The translations under genes and the position numbers were made by a program. This document shows positions 1 to 10,784 of a DNA stretch of 64,000 nucleotides, piece by piece. The DNA comes from Amoebidium appalachense (taxonomy: Eukaryota; Ichthyosporea): positions 6,138,001-6,202,000 of the forward strand of contig CAVNZM010000016.1 of assembly GCA_963693365.1 (NCBI GenBank), in the 5' to 3' direction. Under the pieces are notes generated by a model. It had not been told where the DNA came from, made no database searches, and was given only the letters and a program-made list of their open reading frames with translations. Numbering within the stretch: the stretch's first letter is position 1; every line of letters starts with the position of its first letter.

Positions 1-143
1 CCCCCCCCCCACACACACACACACGGACCCACAAGTACACGCACACTCACAGGCGCACATCCACCACCACACATCCACCACCACCATAATAGAAACTTAT
101 TGACCACACTTCCAAAACCCATTTCCAAGTCCCCCCCCCCCCC
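1..143. repeat. low-complexity C-run and CA-rich tract
   Basis: The window opens with a C-run, a short (CA)n, two CCACCACCACA-type repeats and another C-run next to an A/T-rich stretch. No coding signal is seen. It probably belongs to an intron or the 3' side of the reverse-strand gene that follows. Confidence 0.7.
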
Positions 144-1490
144 CTAAAAAAAAAAATAAAAAATAATAAAACAAAACCCTACCAAGCCAACCCAAAAAAT
201 GCCCAAGCACGTGCATACAAAACAATGGGGACCATTTACACACCCAAAATGCAGTGCACACTTGCCTGAAGGCACATGTCCAGCGTAACCATTTTTGTCA
301 CCAAACGCCGAGAACTTAGCCGCCTGCTCCTCTGGGGGAAGTTCTGTCAGGCGCTGGTCGTGGGGGCGGAAATCGTTACGCTTTTTGAGTTCATACTTGG
401 TCCAATGCAGCGCCCTCGAGTAATACAGGAGCCGCTGCTCGTCGTATCGCTGCTTGTGGAGCTCCGAGAGGAGGGTGGCAAAGGCGTTTGGGCCCACACC
501 TTTGTCTGCCAGTGCACGCAACAATGTTACCACCTTTAGGTCGAGCCCACTGCGGTGGCTAAGGTAGGCCGGAAACTGATCACGCATGAAGAGTGGAAGG
601 CGTTTAATTGTCTGGGGGTTTGTGCCGGCAAAGTTTTTTTTGCATGTGTCACAAAAGTACCGGGCCGTGATAATGTAGTAGCAGCTGTCAAAGTCGATAA
701 CACGCCGTCCTACGGGGTTGCTCATGAACCCATTGCGAGAAGTACGGTGTGGGTTGGGGTGGTTGTGGGGGTCCACGTAGTGATCATCGAAGGGGCACGG
801 CACCATGAAACCGGGAGACAACCTTTCCGGAAGCCAGGCAAAACATCTGGGTTTGTAGAAAGGCGCTGGATCGCCCCCAAATTTAAAGCCTATAATGGGA
901 GGTGGAAGATGCCACCCCACAGGCGTCTTCTCATCTTTGAGACTCTCTTTCACTGTGTGCAGGTGCGACTTGATTGTTTCGCCCGCCGCGTCAGAAAACT
1001 CCTCTCCACCGTCATCCCCGTCCGTATTATCTTCTCCCTCTTCCTCCCCTTCATCCTCGTCTACCCGGTACGCATCTGCTGCTGCATTTAGCAAAGGTTC
1101 CTCGTCGGGTTGCACCTGTATGTCTGGTGGGTGTGGAGCAGGGGCCCGATCCATTTCTCTTGGTAACGAATGGACGCTACCTGCCTCAACTACACGGGCC
1201 CTTATGTCGGCGGCCTTAGATAGAGGGGGCTGTTCGGGTTGTACGTTTACGTTTAGTTCCTGCAAAACAGCTTTGTTTGCCGTCCCAAAACCTGCAAAGT
1301 TCTGAACAAATGCAGCATCTTTTTTTTTGCGCCCAGCTCCCTCCCTAGCTCCGCCTGTTTTATGCCCAGGGCGCTGTGTTGTGCCCTTAGGGCAGCCTGG
1401 CTTCATTTTAAACACTTGGGGCCTGGCCCCCTGCCCCCCTAGTGCGACTACGTTACCGCAAACATTCCCGTATTCCAGTGTGCTCGGCAA
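144..1490 (-). CDS. DUF6729-like zinc-binding protein, probably transposon-derived; 3' end uncertain
   Basis: A 448-codon reverse-strand frame. The N-terminal part has a basic GGAREGAGRKKK motif of the kind seen in DNA-binding tails. A long acidic tract (DEDEGEEEGEDNTDGDDGGEE) follows at about residues 143-164. The conserved core is at about residues 215-365: CPFD...H, then GRRVIDFDSCYY, a CDTC knuckle, a KRLPLFMRDQFPAYLSHRSG segment and a KGVGPNAFATLLSELHKQRY segment. This order matches what I recall of DUF6729 proteins, which occur in repetitive, transposon-like families in fungi and animals; that assignment is from memory. The last 25 or so residues run into T-rich DNA and look like intron: good donor-like GTGTG sites lie near 258 and 244, so the true exon probably ends there and the gene continues to the left. 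Function is unknown. Confidence 0.55.
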   Translation of the reverse strand: MPSTLEYGNVCGNVVALGGQGARPQVFKMKPGCPKGTTQRPGHKTGGAREGAGRKKKDAAFVQNFAGFGTANKAVLQELNVNVQPEQPPLSKAADIRARVVEAGSVHSLPREMDRAPAPHPPDIQVQPDEEPLLNAAADAYRVDEDEGEEEGEDNTDGDDGGEEFSDAAGETIKSHLHTVKESLKDEKTPVGWHLPPPIIGFKFGGDPAPFYKPRCFAWLPERLSPGFMVPCPFDDHYVDPHNHPNPHRTSRNGFMSNPVGRRVIDFDSCYYIITARYFCDTCKKNFAGTNPQTIKRLPLFMRDQFPAYLSHRSGLDLKVVTLLRALADKGVGPNAFATLLSELHKQRYDEQRLLYYSRALHWTKYELKKRNDFRPHDQRLTELPPEEQAAKFSAFGDKNGYAGHVPSGKCALHFGCVNGPHCFVCTCLGIFWVGLVGFCFIIFYFFF

Positions 1491-1722
1491 TGCTGCTCAT
1501 GGCCTTCCCGGACTGGTTGTGACCAGTAAAGAGCGCGCCAATTCCTGACCGCCGCCTACAGCAGTGTATGATCTGTTATCCATATTCGGCAAAAGGGGTC
1601 TTGCCCAACCAATGGCTTGAATCCTTGTAACTTTGCTTTATCCATATAAGGTTAGCTGAACACCCCCCCTCCAATCATACCCCCCCCTTCTCTCTAGTAG
1701 TAGCTCCTGGCATGCCGCACCC

Positions 1723-3960
1723 CAGCAGACGGTTAAGGGCGGCGGTTTTGCGGGGCATCATGTAAACCTTTTCGTAGGTGGTGGGGAGGGCTGTCATGGT
1801 GGCTACCCCCGGGGTGGCCAGGAAACCGGGGGCACCGTATTCGACGTAGTAGTGGCCACGCTCACCGAGGAAGCCGGGGAGGTCGCGAGCGCCCGTCAGG
1901 GGGTGTGCAGAATCGGATTCCTGAGGGTAAAAAGAGAGAGGGTTAGGTGTTTGTTTTTGATGTGTGTTAGGTGTGTGGCAGGGTGGAAGCTTATTGCGAG
2001 AGGGCACCCGTGTTACTAATAGAAGTTAAACTGTATGAGTGACCAGCATGCAAGTGCTTTGGGGGTCCGGCATAGGATGTGAGGGAAGTCATACTGTGAG
2101 GCAATATCTGCAATTTACGATTTGGGGGTGTGTGTGGGGCCAAATATTTGACGTGGGTGGTGTAGCGCCTGCATGGGGATGCATCGTTCAAACGGGGCAC
2201 CCGGGTGGAGGGGGGGGGGGGGGGGGGAAGGGGGGGGGGGGGAATGGCAAAACGAGAGGGGGGAAGGGGGGGGGGGGGGGGGGGGGAAGCGGGAAAAGGG
2301 GGAAAAGGGGGGGAAGACTGGGTAGGGGGGGAGGGGGGAGGGGGGAAGCTCATTTATGAACACACACCTGCAGGCACACGACGTGGGGGTTGTAGCTGTT
2401 GATGATGGCCGACTGGCGCTCCAGATTGGACATGCCCACAGACGCCTGCCCGTCCACGGCCACATAGGCCTCGTAGCCCTCCTGGATGTTCCACGACATC
2501 ACCGTGAACGTCGTCGGCGTGTCCAGCGACCCCCGCGACGCCGCGTACCAACTGCGCATGCGCAAGCCCGGCAGGAACACGGCAAACAGAATCAGGCCCC
2601 ACACAATGGCCATGGCCTTGGCATATTTGGTGACGGACACATCCACCTCACCAAGGCCCCCCTCGCTGCGGGTGCGCAGGATGAACCAATCGGAAAGCGG
2701 CACAAGGATGGCCATGGGAACAAAGACGATCGGAAGAAGGAAGGTGACGTTTCCATGCAGCCAATCGAATATAGCCATGTTCATAGCCATCTTGCCAATG
2801 AGCCAGATAAACAGGAGAAAATAGATGATGAACATGAAAAAGCCGGTCATGAGCACAAACAGGAAGCGCACACGTGCCCTCAGCGAGTGGAGACCCAGCT
2901 TGAGGGCCGTGAGGGCAACAGTCGCCAGGGTGGGCAGCGACAGAGCCATGAAGAAGCCACCGGCCATAAGCATACCGGCACTACCTGTGCTCACTTCCTG
3001 GAATTCCACCGATTTGCCGACGTTGAGGGAAGCGAGGATGCCGCCCAGCATGGCACAGGCCGAGGCACCAAAGGTGACGTAGTCGCGGCGCGGGGGCTCG
3101 AGCATATACCAGGCATACTGGGCCACAGCGCCAAAAAGGAGCGCAAACACAATCACAATGCCGGCCGGGTAGGAGTTGAGTTTAGCCCATCGAACGATGA
3201 CGGCATCACTTGTAAACAGCCACGAGTGAAGGATGAGCACGTCGGCCACACCCCAGGCAGCCATCCACGTGAAGGCAGGTGAGACCTGGTGGTTCTGTTT
3301 CTCAATCTTGATGCCGCGAACATGAGACGGTGCAGAGTACAACCACGCGACGGAAAGGAAGCCAAAGATGTAAAAACCCCATGCGGCCATCCAGCTCATT
3401 TCCAGGTCTACGGCGTTGAGCGAAGAAAGCGCCCAGCGGGAGGTGACCATGAGGAACATGCCGTTGCCCACACCGAGCATCTCAGTCATGGTGAGGGCAC
3501 TAAGGAACTGTGCCAAGGCTAAGCCCGTTCCAAACATGATTGCGATGGTGCGCCAGGTGGGAGAGATTTGGGTCATGGTGGCGTAGAAAACAACGGTGGC
3601 AAGGCGGAACACGTTGCGCCATTTCTCGTCGCGGAGCAGACGCCAGAAGAAGGGAGTGCAGAAGATACACGGGAGGACAACATAGCCAAAGAAAGGGGGG
3701 ACTACACCCCACAGGGAGAAGCCCAGATTCCAGGGATCGAGCATGTGCCAGTAGCCGGTGAACATGTTAGAGCCAATCATGGTCAGGTTCATGAAACCAA
3801 GAATGGCAAAGGCAACAGTGTCAACGACTACGGTGGCTATGCTTGGGCGGGGGTCAAACATCGCACGGTTTTCGCTTAATGTCTCATCTAAACAGGCCGC
3901 CGAAACGGCAATGTCTTGGTTGGTTTCTGTATCTTCGCGTTTTTTCATTTCTGTATCCAT
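1723..3960 (-). pseudogene. CWH43/PGAP2IP-like membrane protein, truncated copy lacking most of the phosphatase-like domain
   Basis: Exon 1 is complement(2368..3960), starting at the ATG of MDTEMKKRED; exon 2 is complement(1723..1920). The intron has a GT donor after CTGCAG and a CTCAG acceptor, phase 0. Exon 1 encodes 531 residues: a hydrophilic N-terminus of about 45 residues, then many hydrophobic helices (VVVDTVAFAILGFMNL, GYVVLPCIFCTPFFW, FLFVLMTGFFMFIIYFLLFI and others) and the start of an endonuclease/exonuclease/phosphatase (EEP) domain, SWNIQEGY and CLQ-ESDS. In this family the membrane part and EEP domain act in GPI-anchor lipid remodelling at the ER/Golgi. Similarity to the other copy stops abruptly at CTGCTG (1723-1728); the frame then reads a short unrelated tail to a stop at 1675. 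The GDFN, DHIF and SDHLP catalytic segments are absent, so this copy should not be catalytic. The intron (1921-2367) is packed with G-runs on the + strand. An in-frame alternative start exists at 4053, but the ATG at 3960 matches the paralogue. Confidence 0.85.
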
Positions 3961-4094
3961 GTTTACCACACTACTGGGCCACGCTCGTGCGTGTAGAAAA
4001 CAGTTGGGAACTTGGGGGTAAAAAGGTAGGCAGAACTGTGAATAGCCTGCCAAGAGAAAAATGAGCAGTTATTTTTGTGGGTTGTGATTGCTTT

Positions 4095-4140
4095 TTTTTT
4101 AACCTTATATACCCCGGCTTTCATATTTTGGACCAATCAA
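4095..4140 (-). promoter_or_regulatory. core promoter of the reverse-strand CWH43-like copy (CCAAT + TATA)
   Basis: Read on the reverse strand, ATTGGTCC (an inverted CCAAT, 4131-4138) is followed about 19 bases later by a TATATAAGG box (4103-4112), roughly 140 bp upstream of the ATG at 3960. The forward paralogue has the same order at similar spacing, which supports both. Transcription starts are not known. Confidence 0.5.
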
Positions 4141-5754
4141 AACGTATAGCCTCGTAACCAATCGCTGACAGCCCTTAGTGATCTTACAATGTTTGTTGTT
4201 TATCGCAGTCTGGTACAGCTCAGCTGTAACTATACGTATATATACACAGCATAGGTCGAATATGTATTTAGATTGAAAGTATGTGGCCTAAAACATACAT
4301 ACACACGCAGTTTATTTCCATGGTGATATGTCAAGGGCTTCGAAAGGCCGGCTCCCGTCACATAAAACTTCGGTACGATTTTTTGCCCATAAATGGCTAG
4401 TGCGACAGCCACATATGATTGGTTTTACGCGCACCACGTTTATCAAACATATCCAAATTTGGCTATTGTAAGCGCGCGAACTCCGTCTCAGTCATCTCAA
4501 AATGGCCTTGCGAAAACAAAGCCTGTATTTTTGTTTGTAAAAAAAAATCAAGCATTGCTTCCTAGAATGGATTCTGATATCTCTGGTACCCCAGCTGCAG
4601 TGTATCAGGCCTACATACATATGCACGCAGCGAATTCGAATGCGAATGTCATCACCAGTGCTGACTCATCTGCTGTTTCGAATGTCCGGAACAATTGCAA
4701 CCTATCTAGCTGGTGAAAACGGACTGAAGTTACTATTACAATGCATGTGTGTTGCAAAACGATTAAGTATTAGAACAGTACCTCTCCTGGCTCTTTATTT
4801 CGAAACAGTGAATATTGAATACTGACGCAGCAGCTTCAGGCCCGAAAATTCAGATCATTGTTCTCGGTATTTTTTCAAGCCCCGGTGTATTTTGGCCCGG
4901 GGGATATGGTATTTTTCATACCAAGTCAGAGAAGGATGAAGGGGGGGTCTGACGGTAACCTACCATGACCGTGCATACTTGCATATCTTTCCGTCGAATA
5001 AATCCAGTCAAAAGAAGAAAAAAAAACTTTTTTTCTTTTGACTGGATTTATTCGACGGAAAGATATGCAAAGTATGCACGGCATACTGAGAAGACAATAA
5101 AAAAACTTCACGAGACTTGCGGGGGCCTACCATAAACTGAAAATATGATGGTATTTTTGAAAACTTTTGGGTATTTTTTACCGTAAAAACGGGGTTATGG
5201 TCGGGCCTGCGAAGTTCAGTGAGGCAGTGACGCTCATCAAGCATATTGTCACTTGTCGCTTTATTTTTATTTCGTATCTTTGGCTTTTTCAGTTTTATTG
5301 GTGGTTATGTAGCCTGTGGCTGCACGTTGCCTTCATCAACGGATCAATAAACCCGAGTCAAAAGAAAATCAAGCATACAACATGACCTTGCTGTAAAATA
5401 AAAAGCCACGTTGAGATCCAAGGAATGCAGATGAATGCACGTTTATGACATCTATTGGTCGATATTTGAAACCTATGCTTTCATTGGCTGGATATCTCAG
5501 CTACTCATTGGCCAATGCCGCACCAAGGAAACCCGTAGCACGCTCCTTTGGTGCTGTTATGTATTTATAGCGGCCTCTTTATTATACACCTTATGTGCTC
5601 TATACACGTATATTCAAATCAAATTGCAATACTCTGTATAACAACTTGTTGACATAATGGCAAGGCACAGGGAATCGGATATACGAAGTTCAACGAACCG
5701 GCGTAATCAACGAACCCTTTAACGCCTTTTGTTTTGATTGGTTAACGAAATGGA
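4141..5754. other. intergenic region between the divergent CWH43-like copies
   Basis: About 1.6 kb of AT-richer unique sequence without a convincing gene. It holds the hairpin at 4969-5081, AATAAA motifs near 5346 and 5397, and several ATTGG/CCAAT motifs (for example 4137, 5444 and 5500-5512). Short open frames here show no recognisable domain. Confidence 0.5.
4969..5081. repeat. 113-bp near-perfect inverted repeat (hairpin)
   Basis: The left arm beginning CCGTGCATACTTGCATATCT (4969) is matched by its reverse complement ending at 5081, with one extra base in the right arm. The arms of about 53 bp meet in an A8/T7 centre. It is a snap-back structure with almost no loop. No transposase lies inside; it could be a small foldback element or the scar of one. 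Confidence 0.8.
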
Positions 5755-5800
5755 TAATTATCATTGGTCCGGATCTTGAACGGCGGATATAAATTTGTTG
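5755..5800 (+). promoter_or_regulatory. core promoter of the forward CWH43-like copy (CCAAT + TATA)
   Basis: ATTGGTCC at about 5763-5770 is followed 16 bases later by ATATAAAT (5787-5794). The ATG is at 5952, and a T17 run lies in between at about 5907-5923. The element order mirrors that of the reverse copy. Confidence 0.55.
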
Positions 5801-5951
5801 CTTTTGCTCTAGAGGCGCCAAAAAACACTTTTTACCACCCACTTGACAAGACGGTTAGTGGTACGTAGCTTCCATGAGAGGCACTGCTTAGTTTTCCCAC
5901 TCAGTTTTTTTTTTTTTTTTTTTAACACGTATTGGCGTGGTTAACGCCATA

Positions 5952-8742
5952 ATGGATACAGAAATGCGAAAGCGCGTAGATGGAGAAATCAGCCAAGACA
6001 TCGCCGTCTCGGCGACTTGTCTGAACGATGCACAGAGCGAGGATCATGCCTTGTTTGACTGCCGGCCAAGTGTAGCCACCGTAGTAGTTGACACTGTTGC
6101 CTTTGCCATTCTTGGTTTCATGAACCTGACCATGATTGGCTCTAACATGTTCACTGGCTACTGGCACATGCTTGATCCCTGGAATCTGGGCTTCTCCCTG
6201 TGGGGTGTAGTCCCCCCTTTCTTTGGCTACGTTGTTCTCCCGTGTATCTTCTGCACTCCCTTCTTCTGGCGTCTGCTCCGCGACGAGAAGTGGCGCAACG
6301 TGTTCCGCCTTGCCACGGTTATTTTCTACGCCACCATGACCCAGGTTTCTCCCAACTGGCGCACCATGGCAATCATGTTTGGAACGGGCCTGGCCATGGT
6401 CCAGTTCCTTAGTGCCCTTACCATGACAGAGATGCTCGGTGTAGGCAACGGCATGTTCCTCATGGTGACCTCCCGCTGGGCACTTTCTTCCCTAAACGCA
6501 GTAGACCTTCAAGTGAACTGGATGGCCGCGTGGGGTTTTTACATCTTCGGCTTCCTGTCGGTTGCGTGGTTGTACTCGGCCCCGTCGCATGTTCGCGGGA
6601 TCAAGATTGAGAAGCAGAACCACCAGGTCGCGCCTGCCTTCACGTGGATGGCTGCCTGGGCTGTGGCCGACGTTCTCATCCTCCACTCGTGGCTGTTTAC
6701 AAGTGATGCCGTTATCGTTCGGTGGGCCAAACTCGACTCCTACCCGGCCGGCATTGTAATTGTCTTCGCTCTCCTTTTGGGCGCTGTGGCCCAGTATGCC
6801 TGGTATATGCTCGAGCCCCCCGCCGCCACTACGTCACCTTCGGTGCCTCGGCCTGCGCCCTGCTGGGTGGCATCCTCGTGTCCTTTAACGTCGGCAAGTC
6901 GGTTGAGTTCCAGGAAGTGAGCACGGGTAGTGCCGGTATGCTTATGGCCGGTGGCTTCTTCATGGCTCTGTCACTGCCCACCCTGGCCACGGTTGCCCTG
7001 ACGGCCCTCAAGCTGGGTCTCCACTCACTGCGGGCACGTGTGCGCTTCCTGTTTGTGCTCATGACCGGCTTCTTCATGTTTATTATCTACGCCTTCCTCT
7101 TTATCTGGCTCATTGGCAAGATGGCTATGGATATGGCTCTGTTCGACTGGCTGCACGGAAACGTCACCTTCCTTCTTCCGTGCATCTTCGTGCCCATGGT
7201 CATCCTCGTGCCGCTTTCCGATTGGTTCATCCTGCGCACCCGCAGCGAGGGGGGTCTTGCCGAGGTGGACGTTTCGGTGACGAAATATGCCAAGGCCATG
7301 GCCATCGTGTGGGGGCTGATTCTGTTTGCTGTGTTCCTGCCAGGCCTGCGCATGCGCAGTTGGTATGCGGCCTCGCGGGGGTCGCTAGACACGCCGACGA
7401 CATTCACGGTGATGTCATGGAACATCCAGGAGGGCTACGAGGCCTATGTGGCCGTGGACGGGCAGGCGTCTGTGGGCATGTCCAATCTGGAGCGCCAGTC
7501 GGCCATCATCAACAGCTACAACCCCCACGTTGTGTGCCTGCAGGTGTGTGTTCATAAGTCCCCCCCCCCGTCCCCTCCGCCCCCCTCCCTCCCCCCCCCC
7601 CCCGGCCCAATCCCTCCCCTCCCCCCCCCCCCCCCCCCCCCCCCGCCAACCCCCTCCCCTCCCCCCTTCCCCCGCCACAGCTCCTCCTCCCCGCTTCCCC
7701 CCCCCCCCCTTTTTTCAAAATCTTTCTTGCCAAACCCCCCCCCCCTCCCGTTTCATCCCCATTGGCAGGCTCTGCGCCACCCAACTGATGATGCTCAGAT
7801 TTGACCCCACACACCCACCCAAATCGTAGTACGCAGATATTGCCTAATAGTATGACTTTCTCATCCCAGGTTAAGCCCCCTAAGCACATTCATGCAGGTG
7901 ATTCATACGGTTTAAATACTGTCAGTAATAAAGGTGCCCTCTCGCAATAAGCTTCCACCCTGCCACACACCTAACACACATCAAAAACAAACACCCTAAC
8001 CCTCTCTCTTTTTACCCTCAGGAATCCGATTCTGCACACCCCCTGACGGGCGCTCGCGACCTCCCCGGCTTCCTCGGTGAGCGTGGCCACTACTACGTCG
8101 AATACGGTGCCCCCCGGTTTCCTGGCCACCCCGGGGGTAGCCACCATGACAGCCCTCCCCACCACCTACGAAAAGGTTTACATGATGCCCCGCAAAACCG
8201 CCGCCCTTAACCGTCTGCTGGTGCAGGTTGGGTTCCCGTACTATGACCCCATCGCCTTAAAGACACAGGAGGTGCACGTCTTTAACACCCACACCGAGTG
8301 GTTTGACGAGGAAGCACGTGTTGCTCAGGTCGAATTTATTAAAGAAAAGATTGCAGCCACGAATGGACCCGCCGTGTTCATGGGCGACTTTAACATGAAC
8401 ATGTCCATGCTGGCACCAATTTGGAACCCCGACCAGAAGGCCGTAATGCTGCCCGTCAACATGACCAACCACCCGGCCGACGAGCAGGGTTTGGACTTTT
8501 TCACGGAGATTGTCGGGGACCCCCCAGGCACCGGCCCCAAGCTTACCCTGGACCACATTTTCTACCGGGATCTCTGTGTGGTGGGCTTCAAGGTGGTGCA
8601 GACCTACGGGGCAAGTGACCACCTGCCCGTCGTTGCCACTTTCTCCACCCACAACCTCACCACTGGAGCACCGTGTACCACTGGGCCGATTACGTGGGAC
8701 AAGATTAACAACCCACCCAAGGTGGACCGCACACTTCTTTAA
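5952..8742 (+). pseudogene. CWH43/PGAP2IP-like membrane protein with EEP domain; complete but with two single-base frame breaks
   Basis: Exons 5952..7543 and 8022..8742; the intron (GTGTGTGTT...CCTCAG, phase 0) is C-rich. The product of about 770 codons has a hydrophilic N-terminus (MDTEMRKRVDGEISQD), a long multi-helix membrane region, then an EEP domain: SWNIQEGY, CLQ/ESDS across the splice, HVFNTHTEW, FMGDFNMN, LDHIFYRD and GASDHLPVV, all the expected catalytic motifs. In the CWH43/PGAP2IP family this domain helps remodel GPI-anchor lipids in the secretory pathway. Compared with the reverse copy, one base is missing in the C-rich stretch near 6815-6825 (EPPRR region) and one C is extra near 8110-8116. 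Both lie in or beside C-runs, so assembly errors are a real alternative to true decay; if they are errors, this is an intact gene. The ATG at 5952 is the start shared with the paralogue. Confidence 0.85.
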
Positions 8743-9196
8743 ACTCTTTATGTAGTCAATCAATAGCTTCTTTTAAATCTTAATTTTTAATGCGAGAATA
8801 GTATTTGTAGTCTAGTGTAGATTAGTCAAAGCAACTATGCACATGAGCAAGAAAGCTTAGTATATGACACCTTTTTTTAATGATTTTTACGTGTATGTGT
8901 ATAATTGATGGAAAGGTTATCCACAACAAAATCTCACTGGCGATTTTAAGAAACCTGCGCTGGACGCGGGTTGATATCCAAATATATCCAATATAAATTT
9001 AGCGAATACTGATGCCCAAGCAGGTAGCTGTACACACGGACCACCCTATCAAATCAATCACACCCGTAGAACACCGAACCACGCACGAACACACACAGAC
9101 ACACATGTACGCATGCGTTCACGCTCACACATTTACTTTTCGTGCGCACACATACACAGACACAACCTAACCCCTTTCTGACACACACACACGCAC

Positions 9197-9227
<31 letters not shown>

Positions 9228-9410
9228 TGTACATACCACACAAATGCACATATGCACATACACACATACGCCCGCGCACACGCGCGCATAGTCACACAGG
9301 CACTGTTTATTACTGCTCAAGCATGCACACACACACAAACACACAGAAACTCGATGCACACGGTTACAGATCTATGTATCTTTATAGTGGAAAACGCAAA
9401 TGCACTGCAT
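8743..9410. other. 3' flank with CA-repeat
   Basis: AT-rich sequence downstream of the CWH43-like gene, then CA-rich DNA at about 9060-9350 including a (CA)n near 9205-9228. No gene seen. Confidence 0.6.
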
Positions 9411-9691
9411 ATTTAAACCAACCACCGCATCTCCCAAGTTTAAACAAAATCGAGGTTGATCCGATCGAGGATTCCAAATTGTCCTGGCGCCGCCTAAGAA
9501 ATTATCGAACTTATCAAGCGATCGAGGGAGTGACGTCATTCTGGGCACACTTTTCCCAGAATAACGTCACTCCCTCGATCGCTTGATAAGTTCGATAATT
9601 TCTTAACCCACGCCAGGGCCATTTGGAATCCTCGATCGGATCAACCTCGATTTTGTCTGAAATGGGAGATGCGGTGGTTGTTGGTTTAAAT
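9411..9691. mobile_element. 281-bp palindromic MITE/foldback-like element, copy 1
   Basis: Almost the whole segment is one inverted repeat with arms of about 130 bp. ATTTAAACCAACCACCGCAT at the left end is mirrored by ATGCGGTGGTTGTTGGTTTAAAT at the right. Both arms carry AAATCGAGGTTGATCCGATC and CCCTCGATCGCTTGATAAG-type blocks. The centre is GACGTCATTCTGGG...CCCAGAATAACGTCAC. It encodes nothing. A second, diverged copy lies at 10785-11052, so this is a family. Target-site duplications were not resolved. Confidence 0.85.
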
Positions 9692-9828
9692 CCTCATGTG
9701 CTGATATGAAAACGCACCCACGGCCACGCACTTCCTGCTGAGGCACATTCAGCCGCACACAACTTAACCTTCAGTTGCACAACTGGATAGCGAGGAATAT
9801 TCCAATTTTTTTATTGTTTTTTAAATAC

Positions 9829-9922
9829 CTTTTTTTTTTTTCGCGCCAAAACTTCCCACCAGAATTTCCATATTTGGCTTATCGGTGCGATCGCGCCCGA
9901 ATTATTAGTCCATACAATATTT
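9829..9922 (+). repeat. dispersed repeat, copy 1 (T-run + GCGCCAAAACTTCCC... unit)
   Basis: A T-run followed by cgcgccaaaacttccc, a-tttccata-ttgg and tgcgatcgc-cgaattatt-gtccataca. The same order of blocks recurs at 17668-17782 with substitutions and small indels. It is non-coding and its class is unknown. Confidence 0.65.
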
Positions 9923-9989
9923 TTGAGATTGCGATATTCCTACTTTTTATTACTTTATCTACTTGGTACTAAGAATCAGCTTACAGCCC

Positions 9990-10784
9990 TTTCGTCTCCC
10001 TAGTTTCATCCCGTCCTCCCCGGCCCCTTTCCTCCTTCGAGCCCCCGCCCCCTCCCCCCCCCCCCCCCCCCTCCCCCCCTTCCTCCCCACCTCCCTTCCC
10101 ACTCCCCAAAGAAACAAGAGTTTGAAACAACTACGATAATCATAGTCAAGGCTCACTATTACTCCCCATAAAAAAGCCTCTATGAATTTTATGAATTACT
10201 TCGATAAAAACCAGTGCGCGCACACGTACACACACGTACAAGGACTGCATGCATGGGCACAAGCTTACCTCCTGCGTGCACGCGCAGAAGACACACAATT
10301 ACAGGGGTTTCTTCTAGGCCGATTTATTGTAATGACTTTTTGGTCCTCGGGTCGGGCCAAATGCTGTTTGATGCGCACCAGGCCAATCACATTGCATTTT
10401 TTTTACCTGGCATTCGACCCGCGCGTCTCACCCGACCTGAATGCCTTAAATAGAAAACACCTTTAATTGCCCCCGAACCCAGCTCTTAAACTTCCTCCCG
10501 CTCCCTTCCGCTCCCCCCCACCCCACCCCCCATCCCCCACACCCCCCACCACCACCAAAACTCCCCCCTCAAATCCCCCCTTGCGTAACACGCTTTATCC
10601 CAACTCCCCCCCTCAATCTGCCTCCCCCCCCCCCCCCCTCTCTCTCTCCTCCCCCTCCCCCCACCACCCACCCCACCCCCCACCCCTCCTCCCACCCTCC
10701 TAGCTTCTCTCCACACCCATCCACCCAACCAACCGACACCAACACCTGCCTTACATGCACGAATGTTCAACTTACATCTCTGCT
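9990..10784. other. C-rich tracts and unique spacer
   Basis: C-rich low-complexity blocks at about 10010-10110 and 10490-10740 flank a short unique stretch (10180-10470). No gene recognised. Confidence 0.6.

Noticed and set aside
2356-3282. 308-codon forward frame over the reverse CWH43-like exon
   Set aside because: Antisense shadow of the membrane-protein coding region; composition is His/Arg-rich and unlike a protein.
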